Assembly: GCF_000143415.4 (NCBI RefSeq)
Contig: NW_003314281.1
Location: 732,833 to 796,832 of the forward strand
From: Selaginella moellendorffii
Lineage: Eukaryota > Streptophyta > Lycopodiopsida > Selaginellales > Selaginellaceae
Length of the DNA stretch: 64,000 bases
Reading direction: 5' to 3'
The notes below the pieces were generated by a model. It was not told where the DNA came from and did not search any database. It saw nothing but the letters and a program-made list of their open reading frames with translations. The translations under genes and the position numbers were made by a program. Below, in pieces: positions 22,813 through 36,220 of this stretch; position 1 is the first letter of the stretch; each line of letters opens with the position of its first letter.

Positions 22813-23260
22813 TTTTACAGTGATGGGTTCTCGCGCAGGAGCTGGATCCAGGTACCATTTTGGCAGCATTGGATTGGGTTTCCCGGGGATGGGAGATATG
22901 GAGTTCTAGAGCTCCATTTCTTCGAGATTTCGGCATAGGATAGCGGCTAGCTCGCTCGATCATAGATGAACAGGGGCAGGCATGGCTTCTTCCCAAAGCT
23001 TTCGAGGCAAGTTTGCTACTCCTCCATAGCATCATAGATTGGGGAGGCTTTGGATTCAAGGAAGGCGATGGATGAACAGCCAAGGCAGGATGGCTAAGCT
23101 AATCTCGATGGTGGCGCTCTAGATCTCGCCAGTCGCCTAGTTAGGTGGCGAGTTGTGGGTGATGATCTTGCAGTGCAAGCTAACCGATACCCCACAGAGA
23201 AAACGAAGAAGTTCGCGGTAGCTGGAACGTAGCAACAGGAAGAACACAAGAGAGAAGAGA

Positions 23261-24951
23261 ATGTCTATGTCCACAGGAAGACCACTCCAGCAGCATCCAA
23301 GCAATGTGAGAGTGGTGAGGAGAAACCAGTGGAGCAAAGCTCTCAGCCCTGCGAAGAAGAAGAAGAATGGCGACGAGGAAAAGGAGGAGGAGGAGGAAAA
23401 GGAGAAGATCAAGCGGCCATCGCCGATTCTCAAGAAGGTTTCCAGCTTCGACACGATAGAAGTGAGCAGTAGTGACGATCAACACTGCAATGGTGGCGAA
23501 GGATTGGACTACCAGAGCCCGCTGAGAAAAGATGGGTTGATCATGGATCCGCCAACACCGATGTTCTTCAGCTTCACTTACGGCCTCTACTCCGACTCCA
23601 CCACCAATTCCAGCTCGAATTCCCACGACAAAGAGGAAGCCATGGCCATCGCCAAGAACAGCACCATCGACGAGGAGTCCTCCAGCAGCTGTAGCAGCTG
23701 CGTGGAGGATCCTTCGCCGCCACCTTGGAAGTCACTGGCGGAGGTGGCGGCGGCGGACGAGAGCGCCAAGAAGAAGAAGAAGAAGAAGGTGACGTTTGCG
23801 GTGCCGGAGGCTGTTACGTTCGCGGAGAAGGAGATCGAGGCTCCTCCTCCGCCACCTTTGATCTTGAGCTCGCCGCGAGGGTCTCGAGCTCTGGGGAGCT
23901 CTTACAGTCCGATGAGGAGCCCGAGCTCGATCCATCCCGGGTGGAAGAAGCAAAGCTCGCCGAAGGCCGGGCGGGTGGCTCCCGAGGGATTGGTCGACTT
24001 GGCATCGGCCGCTCCAGATAAAAAACGCTGCTCGTGGATCACAACTCAGAGTGGTACGTAAGTTTCCGCGATTCTTTTTTTCGTTTCTTGTGCTCGTTCT
24101 TGCTTGCATTCATTCTAGCTTAGTTTTTTGCTACTGAAAAGAGCGTGTCTCGTGGCTACAGACCCGGCGTATGTCGAGTATCACGATTCCGAGTGGGGCG
24201 TTCCCGTCCACGATGATAAGTAAGCTCGTTTTCTTCTCTCATCAACTTGTTGATCTTCGTTTTTTAGGAAGCTATTCGAGCTTTTAGTGTTTGCTGGTGC
24301 GCAGGCCGAGCTAAGCTGGTCTGCACTACTGAGCAAGCGAGAGCACTACAGGTAAAGAAAAAGAAACGAGCTCGTTCTTCCTGCTAAAAAGAGTTTTTTT
24401 TTTTTTTTTTTTTTTGTGTTCTCTAGAGCTGCGTTCGCTGGATTCGATGCCGAGGTTGTGTCGAAGTTCGATGAGGCGAAGATCTCTTCCCTGTCTGCCG
24501 ATCCGGAAATACTCCAGCACGAAGGGAAGATACGGCAAATCGTCGACAACGCAAAGTGCATAGTCGAGGTGAGACAAACAATTCCAAAGTTTCCATGTCG
24601 TGATTCATTCTCTTCCAGGTGGTGCAAGAGTTTGGATCTCTGGACAAGTTCGTGTGGAACTTCCTGAGCCACAAGCCGATTGTCAACCGGTACCGGACGC
24701 CGCAGCAAGTGCCAATCAAGTCGGCAAAGTCGGACTTGATGAGCCGGGATCTCATGAAGCGGGGCTTCCGTTTCGTCGGGCCAACCATCATGTACTCGTT
24801 TATGCAAGCCGCCGGGATGACGAACGATCACGTCCTCCACTGCTTCCGCCACCAGGAATGTATCGCAATCTCCTCCCCGCCATCGCCATCGCCATCGCAA
24901 GAACACAAACTCCCGAACGAGTCTTCCGCCGAGAAATCGCCACAATCCTAA
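23261..24951 (+). CDS. DNA-3-methyladenine glycosylase I family protein
   Basis: Five exons (23261-24053, 24162-24219, 24268-24351, 24427-24568, 24619-24951) give 469 residues. The last ~200 residues are a bacterial-type TAG domain: 'CSWITTQSDPAYVEYHDSEWGVPVHDD', 'LFELLVFAGAQAELSW', 'FAGFDAEVV', 'PIVNRYRTPQQVP', 'DLMKRGFRFVGPTIMYSFMQA'. The zinc ligands expected for TAG (Cys and His near the domain start, H-x3-C in 'DHVLHC') are present. TAG removes N3-methyladenine from DNA as the first step of base excision repair. About 255 N-terminal residues are low-complexity, with lysine/glutamate runs (possible nuclear targeting) and 'KKKKKKKVTFAVPEAVTF', as in other plant homologues with long leaders. 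A long T run sits in intron 3. Confidence 0.92.
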
Positions 24952-25107
24952 TACGAAACTAGCAAAACTACTATGATAGAGTGATCTTTATAAAGGGCAT
25001 TTTTCTTCGCTGTAGCCAAGTTTCCTCGGAAGAGTAGCCACGTCGCAAGCTTAGAAAATTGACACGTGTATCCGACGTTGCACTTTTAACGGTCAAGATG
25101 ACTTCGT

Positions 25108-25123
25108 CGCGGATCGATCCGCG
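25108..25123. promoter_or_regulatory. palindromic histone octamer in the H2B promoter
   Basis: CGCGGATCGATCCGCG is two copies of the plant histone-gene octamer CGCGGATC, one inverted, joined end to end. It lies 189 bp before the H2B start codon, upstream of an inverted CCAAT box (ATTGG, 25144-25148) and a TATA box (TTTATAAT, 25162-25169). In plant histone genes this element supports meristem and S-phase expression. Confidence 0.85.
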
Positions 25124-25161
25124 CCATCGCCTTGGGCGTCGCTGATTGGTCCAGCTGCGCA

Positions 25162-25169
25162 TTTATAAT
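25162..25169 (+). promoter_or_regulatory. TATA box of the H2B gene
   Basis: TTTATAAT about 130 bp before the ATG, with an ATTGG (reverse CCAAT) 14 bp upstream. Confidence 0.7.
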
Positions 25170-25296
25170 CTCCCCCAAGTTAGTTTGTTGTTGTGCTGGT
25201 TCTTCTTTCCCAGGGCGGCGGCATCCACAGTTCTTCGCACGATCGATCGCAAATCCTCTCGCGTTTTGATTGATCCTCTCCAGTTTCGTTTCCTAC

Positions 25297-25755
25297 ATGG
25301 CCAAGGATTCGTCGTCCGAGCAGAAGGCGAGCAAGGCGGCCAAGGGCGAGAAGCAGCCACCCAAGCTCAAGCCGGAGAAGAAGCCAGCGCTCAATCTCAA
25401 GGAGGGATCGGGGGCAGGAGGAGGAGGAGGAGGAGGCGGCGGCGGAGGATCGAGCAAGAAGAAGCGCGCCAAACGAAATGCTGAGAGCTACAAGACGTAC
25501 ATCTTCAAGGTGCTCAAGCAGGTCCATCCCGACACGGGGATCTCGTCCAAGGCCATGGGGATCATGGACTCTTTCATCAACGACATCTTTGAGAAGCTCG
25601 CGCAGGAGGCGTCGCGGCTGGCGCTCTACAACAAGAAGCCCACCGTCACCTCTCGCGAGATCCAGACCGGGGTGAGGTTGATTCTCCCGGGAGAGCTCGC
25701 CAAGCACGCCGTCTCCGAGGGGACCAAGGCCGTCACCAAGTACACGAGTTCTTGA
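25297..25755 (+). CDS. histone H2B
   Basis: Intronless, 152 residues. The basic tail (residues 1-60) has lysine/proline/alanine stretches and an 11-glycine run. The histone fold is a near-consensus plant H2B: '[39 protein letters not shown]', '[42 protein letters not shown]'. The lysine in 'AVTKYTSS' is the conserved H2B monoubiquitination site. H2B pairs with H2A in the nucleosome core. The promoter carries a palindromic histone octamer, a CCAAT box and a TATA box. The 3' flank has a CT microsatellite. The poly-glycine insertion in the tail is unusual. Confidence 0.97.
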   Translation: MAKDSSSEQKASKAAKGEKQPPKLKPEKKPALNLKEGSGAGGGGGGGGGGGSSKKKRAKRNAESYKTYIFKVLKQVHPDTGISSKAMGIMDSFINDIFEKLAQEASRLALYNKKPTVTSREIQTGVRLILPGELAKHAVSEGTKAVTKYTSS

Positions 25756-25829
25756 GAGGATCAATCCTTTGCTCCTCTTCTCTTCTTTCTCTCGGCTATT
25801 TAGCGATCTAGCAATGGAAGGAAACAAAA

Positions 25830-25831
<2 letters not shown>

Positions 25832-25870
<39 letters not shown>
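25832..25870. repeat. CT microsatellite in the H2B 3' flank
   Basis: About 19 uninterrupted CT dinucleotides downstream of the H2B stop. The following 200 bp repeat phrases such as 'gaaagattcaatgatctta' two to three times. Confidence 0.9.
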
Positions 25871-25871
<1 letters not shown>

Positions 25872-26145
25872 CTCGTGCATCAAAGTGTACAGTAGGAAGA
25901 ACTTGGAAATTCAATGATCTTACAATTCTTTCTTTCGATGATCTCTAGATCTTTTTCGAAAGATTCAATGATCTTACGATTCTTTGTTCATCTTAAGTTC
26001 GTTTGAAACGGAGAAGTTGGAACCAATGATCTTACAATTCTTTCTTTCGATAGTTTTTCGAAAGATTCAATGATCTTAATTCCTCCCCAAAAAATACACC
26101 TGATTGATGGAATGAATAATTCTTTTGGTTCTAAAATCAAGATTT

Positions 26146-26958
26146 TTACTGCTGCTTGAGGCTCTCGACACTGATCTCTGCCACTGGCTGCGATGATAGC
26201 GCGCTCCACACGGATCCAGCCGAGTATCTTACAATCTGGAAGATCTTCCGGACGAAGTTCCAAATCCCCCACGAAAACGTGAACCATCCTGCCCATCCAG
26301 CGCAAGTAAAAAACGAGTTTTTCTAAGATCCAAGAACAAAGATATACGAGAGTAGTGAAGTAGTACCGGCAGCCATGATCATCCCGCAGATGCTAAAGAA
26401 TGTGAGGCTGGAGATGGTAACTCCGGCCGCCAGGAGCGCTCCAACATACACAGCCGTGAGGGACGTGAAGAAGGAAGCCATCAAAAACCCCACCAGCGAG
26501 ATCGAGAGTATCAAGCTGATCATCATCGCATTTGCGGTCGCTGATACGAACACCACCACAAACGTTGCGAGCGCTACCAATGCCGCCAATCCAACCAGCC
26601 CAACCTGGAGAAAAAGATCATCATCGAAGAAAAGATTAAAGAGAGTACTCACAGCGCCAAGAAGGGCGATCTTGAGATGGCCGCTCTCTTGCATCCAGCG
26701 ATGGAGATCCGCCATGGTTTGCCTAGCGGCAGTTTGGGCTCTGGGGCCTTTTTCGTAGGCCAGAGCTCGCATCCTTGCCAAGACGCTGTCCCTGCCCTGC
26801 TTGGATCCCGACACGAGCTCGCCCAAGTAATCGCGAGCGAGCGCCATGAATCCCGCGCATTCCTGCCGCTGCTGCTGCTGCTGAGCCGGCGGTGGATGAT
26901 CCAGCGCCGCCACTCCATTCGCAGCATTCGCTCCTCCTCCGCCCCGCGCGACGGCCAT
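26146..26958 (-). CDS. small multi-pass membrane protein of unknown function
   Basis: Three exons (26958-26653, 26604-26367, 26288-26146) give 228 residues. The first ~100 residues are soluble: a poly-glutamine tract, then amphipathic helices ('FMALARDYLGELV', 'TMADLHRWMQESGHLK'). Residues ~100-190 hold three or four closely spaced hydrophobic stretches ('LVGLAALVALATFVVVFVSA', 'MMISLILSISLVGFLMASFF', 'VYVGALLAAGVTISSLTFFS'), then an aromatic 'GWFTFSWGIWNFVRKIF' segment and a polar tail. The layout (helical N-terminus, hydrophobic hairpins, basic/aromatic exit) would fit a promethin/LDIP-like lipid-droplet protein, but that is a guess from architecture. A second ATG lies in exon 1; the first in-frame ATG was used. 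Confidence 0.75.
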
Positions 26959-27203
26959 CGCTCTTCCTCCCCCCAAAACAAGAGAAAGAACAAGAAAACT
27001 TAAAAAGCCCTAGCCGCCAGTTGGTACCCAGGACACGTGTCCGCCTGCCAAGGTGCCACGTAGATTCAAAGAAGATGCTTTGGCGGGAGGAAATGGATCT
27101 TTCTAAAATTCTATTTTGGAGAACTTTAGTTCAGTGCTGCAACACCAAAAATCTTTCCCACTTGGAGAAAACGAGTGTAAAAAAGCGCGAGCGCTAGCGC
27201 GAT

Positions 27204-29793
<2,590 letters not shown>

Positions 29794-30124
29794 GCTGTTC
29801 TAATCCGAGACTGCTAGACGCAAAGGATTCCAATCAAGGGGGCCGAAATTTCCAGAAATCGACGCTGCGAGCGCTGCAACACGAACCTCTCACCTCGATT
29901 CACTACGCGCTGCAGCGCTGCCGGGAAGGAAGAAATCGATCGAAGCCGCGTTCTCTCCACACAGAGACGTTAGCCCTAGAATGGGACCGACCTATGTTTC
30001 TCTTTCACGATTGCGTGAGACGGTATAATCTTTGGCGTCCAGTGCCGTACCGGAATCTAATTATAAAATATTCGCATGTACGGCATCGTTTATGAGACTG
30101 ACACTACATTCATGCGTGATATGA

Positions 30125-31059
30125 TCATCCGAGGCTCGCCGTGAGGTCCTTGATTTCGTCCGCAGAGATCGTCTAGAGTTTGGAAGATCGAAACATATCG
30201 TTAGTTCGTGGCGATCGATTGGAAATACTTTTTTTTTTTCTCTGGAAATCTTACTTGGTCTTTGCCAGCAAAATCGTTCTCTGGAGTGAGGAAGAGCATG
30301 CAGTGACATTCCTTCCTGTAAAGCAAATCGTTTGCGAGTGAAGATGAAAAGAAAGAAAAAACCAAGATCACGAAGAAAAGAAAGAAGGATCCAACCTTTC
30401 CCTCATGGGAACGCAAGGGCAGTTCCAAAATCCTTGTGACGCTTCCGCGGGTTTGTCATCGTAATGCCTGCCATAGAAGCATCCAGAGTGAATTCACGAA
30501 GCTCTAGAGTGAAGAATATGATTCTACCGGCAAGGACACAGCGGAGCTCCCAAGGTGTCTTTGTGCTCCGCTAGACCCTGTAACTCCCAGTGTCATTGAA
30601 AATTCGAGAGCAAAGGAGCTAGAGCTGGAATCCACTACAAACAGAAGAGAAGAAGAAAACACAGAGAGAACAAACCTTGATCACCACAGAAGTGACGCTC
30701 TTGTCCGCGCAAAAGTAAGTCCCAGATCGTCTAGCGTACTGCTCCGAGAATTTGCGCATATTCTCGATGCTCTTGGAGGAAGGCTCCGCTAGAAAAAACA
30801 CATTTAGAAGCAGTAGAAAACGAAGCACTGGAAGCGAGAAAGCATCGCATTCGAATCAATCCATGCAGAGCAAGGCCAGGAATCACGGCATCGGCGAGCA
30901 TCGCCTACATTCTCAAACAATCCGCGAGAAATCGAAACAAAGAACGCACTCACAGGACGCCCGCACGACATGGATCCTCCGCCGAGGTGTGGACGATGGA
31001 TTGACGAAGGCGCCGCCGAGATTTCTCGAGGTTGTCGCGATGGAGGCCATTGCCGCCAT
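30125..31059 (-). CDS. FTRB: ferredoxin-thioredoxin reductase catalytic subunit, chloroplast precursor
   Basis: Six exons (31059-30954, 30788-30676, 30577-30528, 30467-30396, 30315-30255, 30172-30125) give 149 residues. A ~33-residue serine/arginine/alanine-rich leader is a plausible chloroplast transit peptide. The mature part is the conserved catalytic chain: 'KSIENMRKFSEQYARRSGTYFC', 'GLAEHKDTLGAPLCPCRHYDDKPAE', 'GFWNCPCVPMRERKECHCMLFL'. The cysteines in YFC, CPC, CPC and CHC are those that bind the 4Fe-4S cluster and form the redox-active disulfide. The enzyme passes electrons from photosystem-reduced ferredoxin to thioredoxins in the stroma, light-activating Calvin-cycle enzymes. The start codon is 92 bp from the divergent cyclin C start, so the two probably share a promoter. 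Confidence 0.96.
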
Positions 31060-31151
31060 AGCCAGCCACAGAAAAATAGGGCGGACAAACAATTAGTTCT
31101 CTCGCTCGGGATTTTTCTTTACCCTAATGCTTGGCGAGGAGGCGGCGGCGC
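31060..31151. promoter_or_regulatory. short bidirectional promoter between FTRB and cyclin C
   Basis: Only 92 bp separate the two divergent start codons. No TATA box is obvious. Core elements for at least one gene probably overlap the other's leader or first exon. Confidence 0.55.
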
Positions 31152-32437
31152 ATGGCAGCGAATTTCTGGACGTCGTCTCACTGGTATGAATCGCGATCGC
31201 CATCGCCGTGCTGCCGCATTGCTGAATTGTGGTTTCCCGCAGCAAGAGGCTGCTTGAGCAGGAGGAGATTTCAGTGGTTTCTAACGACGATCGCGACCGT
31301 GGCCTCACGCAGGAGGATGTGAAGATCATCAAGATCTACTTCTCTTCTTGTGAGTTTCGTGAGTTCCAAAGAAGCGTATAACATTTTTGCTTCATTAACT
31401 GGGCAGACATAAAGAAATTGGCACAGCGTGCAAAAGTTCGCCAACGGTAGCTTCTCTCTTCTTTTTTTTTTTTTAATTTCTTCGTTCTAGCTAGCTCCCT
31501 GAATCTTTCTTCGTTTTCTCTTTGGATCATTTCGGACTGACTTTGGGATTTTGATCAATGCAGTGTTGTGGCGACAGCGATCGCATATTTCCGACGGGTT
31601 TACACCAGGTAACTCTACTGAAGAATTCTTCTTTTGGTGTGCTTACGAAACTTGTTTTACAGGAAAAGCTTTTCAGAGTATGATCCTCGGCTTGTGGCAC
31701 CGACATGCCTGTACCTCGCTTCAAAAGCCGAAGAGAGTACCGTTCAAGCCAAGCTTCTCATATTCTACATGAAACAAATCGGTACCTGGCATTCTTTCGT
31801 TCAGCAGCTTCACTGACTTTCACTTCCTTGAAATGCAGGGTCAGATGAGAATGGCTTTCGCTACGACATCAAAGACATCCTGGAAATGGAAATGAAGCTC
31901 CTGGAGGCGCTAGATTACTACTTAGTTATCTATCATCCTTACAGGCCGCTTGTCCAGTAAGTCTTGCTTTTTAGAGCTTCCTAGATCTTCTGTTCTGGAT
32001 GATTGATTATACTTTCAGGCTGCTGCGAGACGCTGGCCTGTCGGACATGATCGAGATGTGCTGGTAACACTTTGCGTCTCGTTTCTAAGCTGTCAATCAC
32101 GCCGTGCTTGCCTTGCAGGTCCATAGTGAACGATTCGTATGGAACCGATCTCATACTGATGCATCCACCGTACATGATCGCTCTGGCGTGCATCTACATC
32201 TCGTGCGTGATCAACGAGCGGGACAATCGCCTCTGGTTCGAGGAGTCGAGGGTGGACATGACCGTGGTGAGTGACGAGACTCTTTTGCGCGTTCTTGTTC
32301 GTCTTTTAACTCCTGGATCTGCCGTGCTCCAGATCAAGAACATAGCAATGCAAATATTTGACTTCTACGATAACTATAGGCTTGGGTTTGAGGACCGAAT
32401 TGGCGCAATCTTACTCAAGCTTTCCCAGAAATCATAA
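31152..32437 (+). CDS. CYCC: cyclin C (Mediator kinase module)
   Basis: Nine small exons (31152-31183, 31243-31349, 31407-31446, 31564-31608, 31663-31781, 31839-31956, 32019-32063, 32119-32266, 32333-32437) give 252 residues, the usual length. The start 'MAANFWTSSH' and the following 'LLEQEEISVV', 'LTQEDVKIIKIYF' are characteristic of C-type cyclins. The cyclin box holds '[40 protein letters not shown]', 'EMKLLEALDYYLVIYHPYRPL' and the second fold 'PPYMIALACIYISCV'. Cyclin C activates CDK8 in the Mediator kinase module and thereby represses or tunes RNA polymerase II transcription. All introns are 52-117 bp. Confidence 0.96.
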
Positions 32438-32669
32438 CTATATAAACGTTTGATTGGTTTAAACGTAAGTCTTTATATATTAGGTCTAGTAGGGTCTGGT
32501 CAAATTTGGACATTGTGGAATATTCTTAGATGCGATTAGGGCTTGCGAGGGTGAGAGTGAAGAGAATTGGCTATGGCGATATTTTGGATCTAGATTAGGT
32601 CAAGGCGCGCGCGAGAGAGAGCGCGGCCGCGCGGGGCGCTGGGCCGGGAAGAAAGGGGGATTTTCAGCC

Positions 32670-34433
<1,764 letters not shown>

Positions 34434-34613
34434 TTCGTCGCCCTTGTGCGTGGTCTCTTATATGAATCCATAAGATTTACTCTCTGACGTCTCCTTGGTT
34501 TGTCCCGTTCGTTCCCATGCGATTAGAAATTGACTGTATTCTTTTGCAAGTATGTTCGAAGTCACAAATTGAGCAGTTTTGTGGCATTAAAGAGCTTTTA
34601 TTTGTTGATGAAA

Positions 34614-35108
34614 CTATTGGTGAAAGTTATAGGACACTCCCACAAGCGTCGAGAGCACTGATGAAACAAGCCTCGTCCAGTGTAAATCCCTCCAGGTCCA
34701 TGCAAACGAAAACTCGAAACCCTTCCTTGCCATGCCCGCTCTGGACATATGCGACCAGCAGAGCAGTCCACAGAACAACGTCTTTGCTTTCAGCACTGTC
34801 AAAATCTCTCTTGCCCGATCAAACTCTCTCGATCTACTGTACATGTTTAGCAGCGAAGTTGCCACCATCAGGTTTGATTCGTATCCACTTTGAGCAGCAA
34901 AACTGTGAATCAGTCGACCAACCGTTAGATCTCCAGCGTCACCGCAAGCTTCCAACACGCTCACAAAGTTAGTGTCGTCGGGCTTGACACCTTCGACGCT
35001 CATGAGCTGGAACAGCCGGATTGCCAAATTGGAATGCCCGTTCTGGGCATATGCAACCATCATGGCATTCCATGTCACCTCGTTTTTGGTCCGCATCGCA
35101 TCAAACAC
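34614..35108 (-). pseudogene. PPR gene fragment, inverted copy of 40840-41315
   Basis: Minus-strand reading gives 'FDAMRTKNEVTWNAMMVAYAQNGHSNLAIRLFQLMSVEGVKPDDTNFVSVLEACGD', almost identical at DNA level to the PPR gene at 40219-41937. The frame shifts by one base after 'FDRAREI' (about 34805), after which the correct PPR frame is lost. About 500 bp (roughly four PPR motifs) are present with neither end of the gene. It sits in opposite orientation to its source. Confidence 0.9.
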
Positions 35109-35154
35109 AGCCTTGGCCTCTTATCTCCACATTTTCCATACATGTCGATTTAGT

Positions 35155-35330
35155 ATTTAGGAATTTCAAATCCAAGTATACATGTTTAATGCTTCAAAAT
35201 ACTCAAGTTTGGTTTTGTATCAAAATGATGATGGCCTGATTGTTGGCCTTTTAGATCATGCTTGAAAACTGGACCATATCTTTCTGATAGATCACCTAAT
35301 GGTCAATAATAATTAAATGTGTATAATCAT
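35155..35330 (+). pseudogene. bulb-lectin-like sequence fragment (copy of 42880-43075)
   Basis: Nearly the same DNA as 42880-43075 ('ttggttttgtatcaaaatgatgatgg' and following), in direct orientation, with an internal deletion joining the bases after 'atctttctga' to 'tcacctaatggtcaata'. It breaks off before the lectin sugar-binding motifs. It is non-functional and marks one side of the local duplication. Confidence 0.75.
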
Positions 35331-35394
35331 AAATAAAGTTGTGTTTATTTATGGAATATGTCAAATTTTTAAGAGTATTTAGTTTGTGTTAGAT

Positions 35395-36180
35395 TTTTTT
35401 TTCAATTTTACATATATGAAAATTGTATTAATATTTTTATCTAGTACCAAAAAATATATTTCTTTCTTGTGCATCCTAGAGAACAGATGAATTAAATATT
35501 TCTAATAATTTAATAGTTCTTTTATTAATACTTGGAGACTTTCCTGTATATGAAGATTAATATAAATCCATGTCTTGAATAACCTTAGTGTTTTACTAAA
35601 AATATATTCCGTCAATCCTATAAAATATAGTTTTACTCTACATTGTACAATATTTTGGTTAAATATATTGGAGTGTAAGGAATAATCCTAGAATATCCAG
35701 GTATATTCTAGGATATTTCTCAATCAAACGGTTGTGATTTTCCCGTATAAGTTCCATTCACTGTTATTATCTGCTAACTCCCAACGACGCTAACTTTGTG
35801 AGCATAGTCAAAGTGGATATATTCAATGTTAACTTGATGTCAAGTTTTTGGTTTGCTTAAGCAAACCTATAGGGGGACTGGATGGTATTGGATATACCTA
35901 GAATATTCTTGGATATTTTAGGATATTTTACCATCTAACGGTTGTTATTCACTTAGATTAATCTTGTATTTATAATTTATAAACATGTTTATAATTTATA
36001 AACTTTCTTAAACCTTTTCTAGTATATTCTTTTTTATTCTACCATCTAATGGTTGGTATGCAATAAAATTAATCTTGTATATATAAATTACAAACATGCT
36101 TATAATTATAAACTTTATTTGATCAATTGGATTAATAAGTAATAATAACACTAGTATTAAGCAAACCAAGCATTGCTGCA
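35395..36180. repeat. AT-rich duplicated spacer (partner of 43430-44400)
   Basis: Shares long stretches with 43430-44400 ('atatatgaaaattgtattaatatttttatctagta', 'cttggagactttcctgtatatgaagatt', 'attataaactttatttgatcaattgg', 'aagcaaaccaagcattgc'). It contains small PPR-derived pieces ('cccaacgacgctaactttgtgagc' at about 35780). No coding capacity. Confidence 0.7.
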
Positions 36181-36220
36181 ACGCGTAGCAATTTATTCAT
36201 ATTAGAAATTAAATATTGAA

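Larger units (their letters stand above)
21670..23260. other. intergenic and probable 5' UTR region with simple repeats
   Basis: Contains the assembly gap and microsatellites: (TC)n at about 21812-21824, (AG)n at 22501-22522 and (GCGA)n at 22790-22812. The last 600 bases are GC-rich, purine-rich and probably transcribed as the leader of the glycosylase gene. No convincing coding frame. Confidence 0.5.

Noticed and set aside
25180-25914. 244-codon minus-strand frame over H2B
   Set aside because: Antisense shadow of H2B and the CT microsatellite (runs of RERERERE); not a gene.
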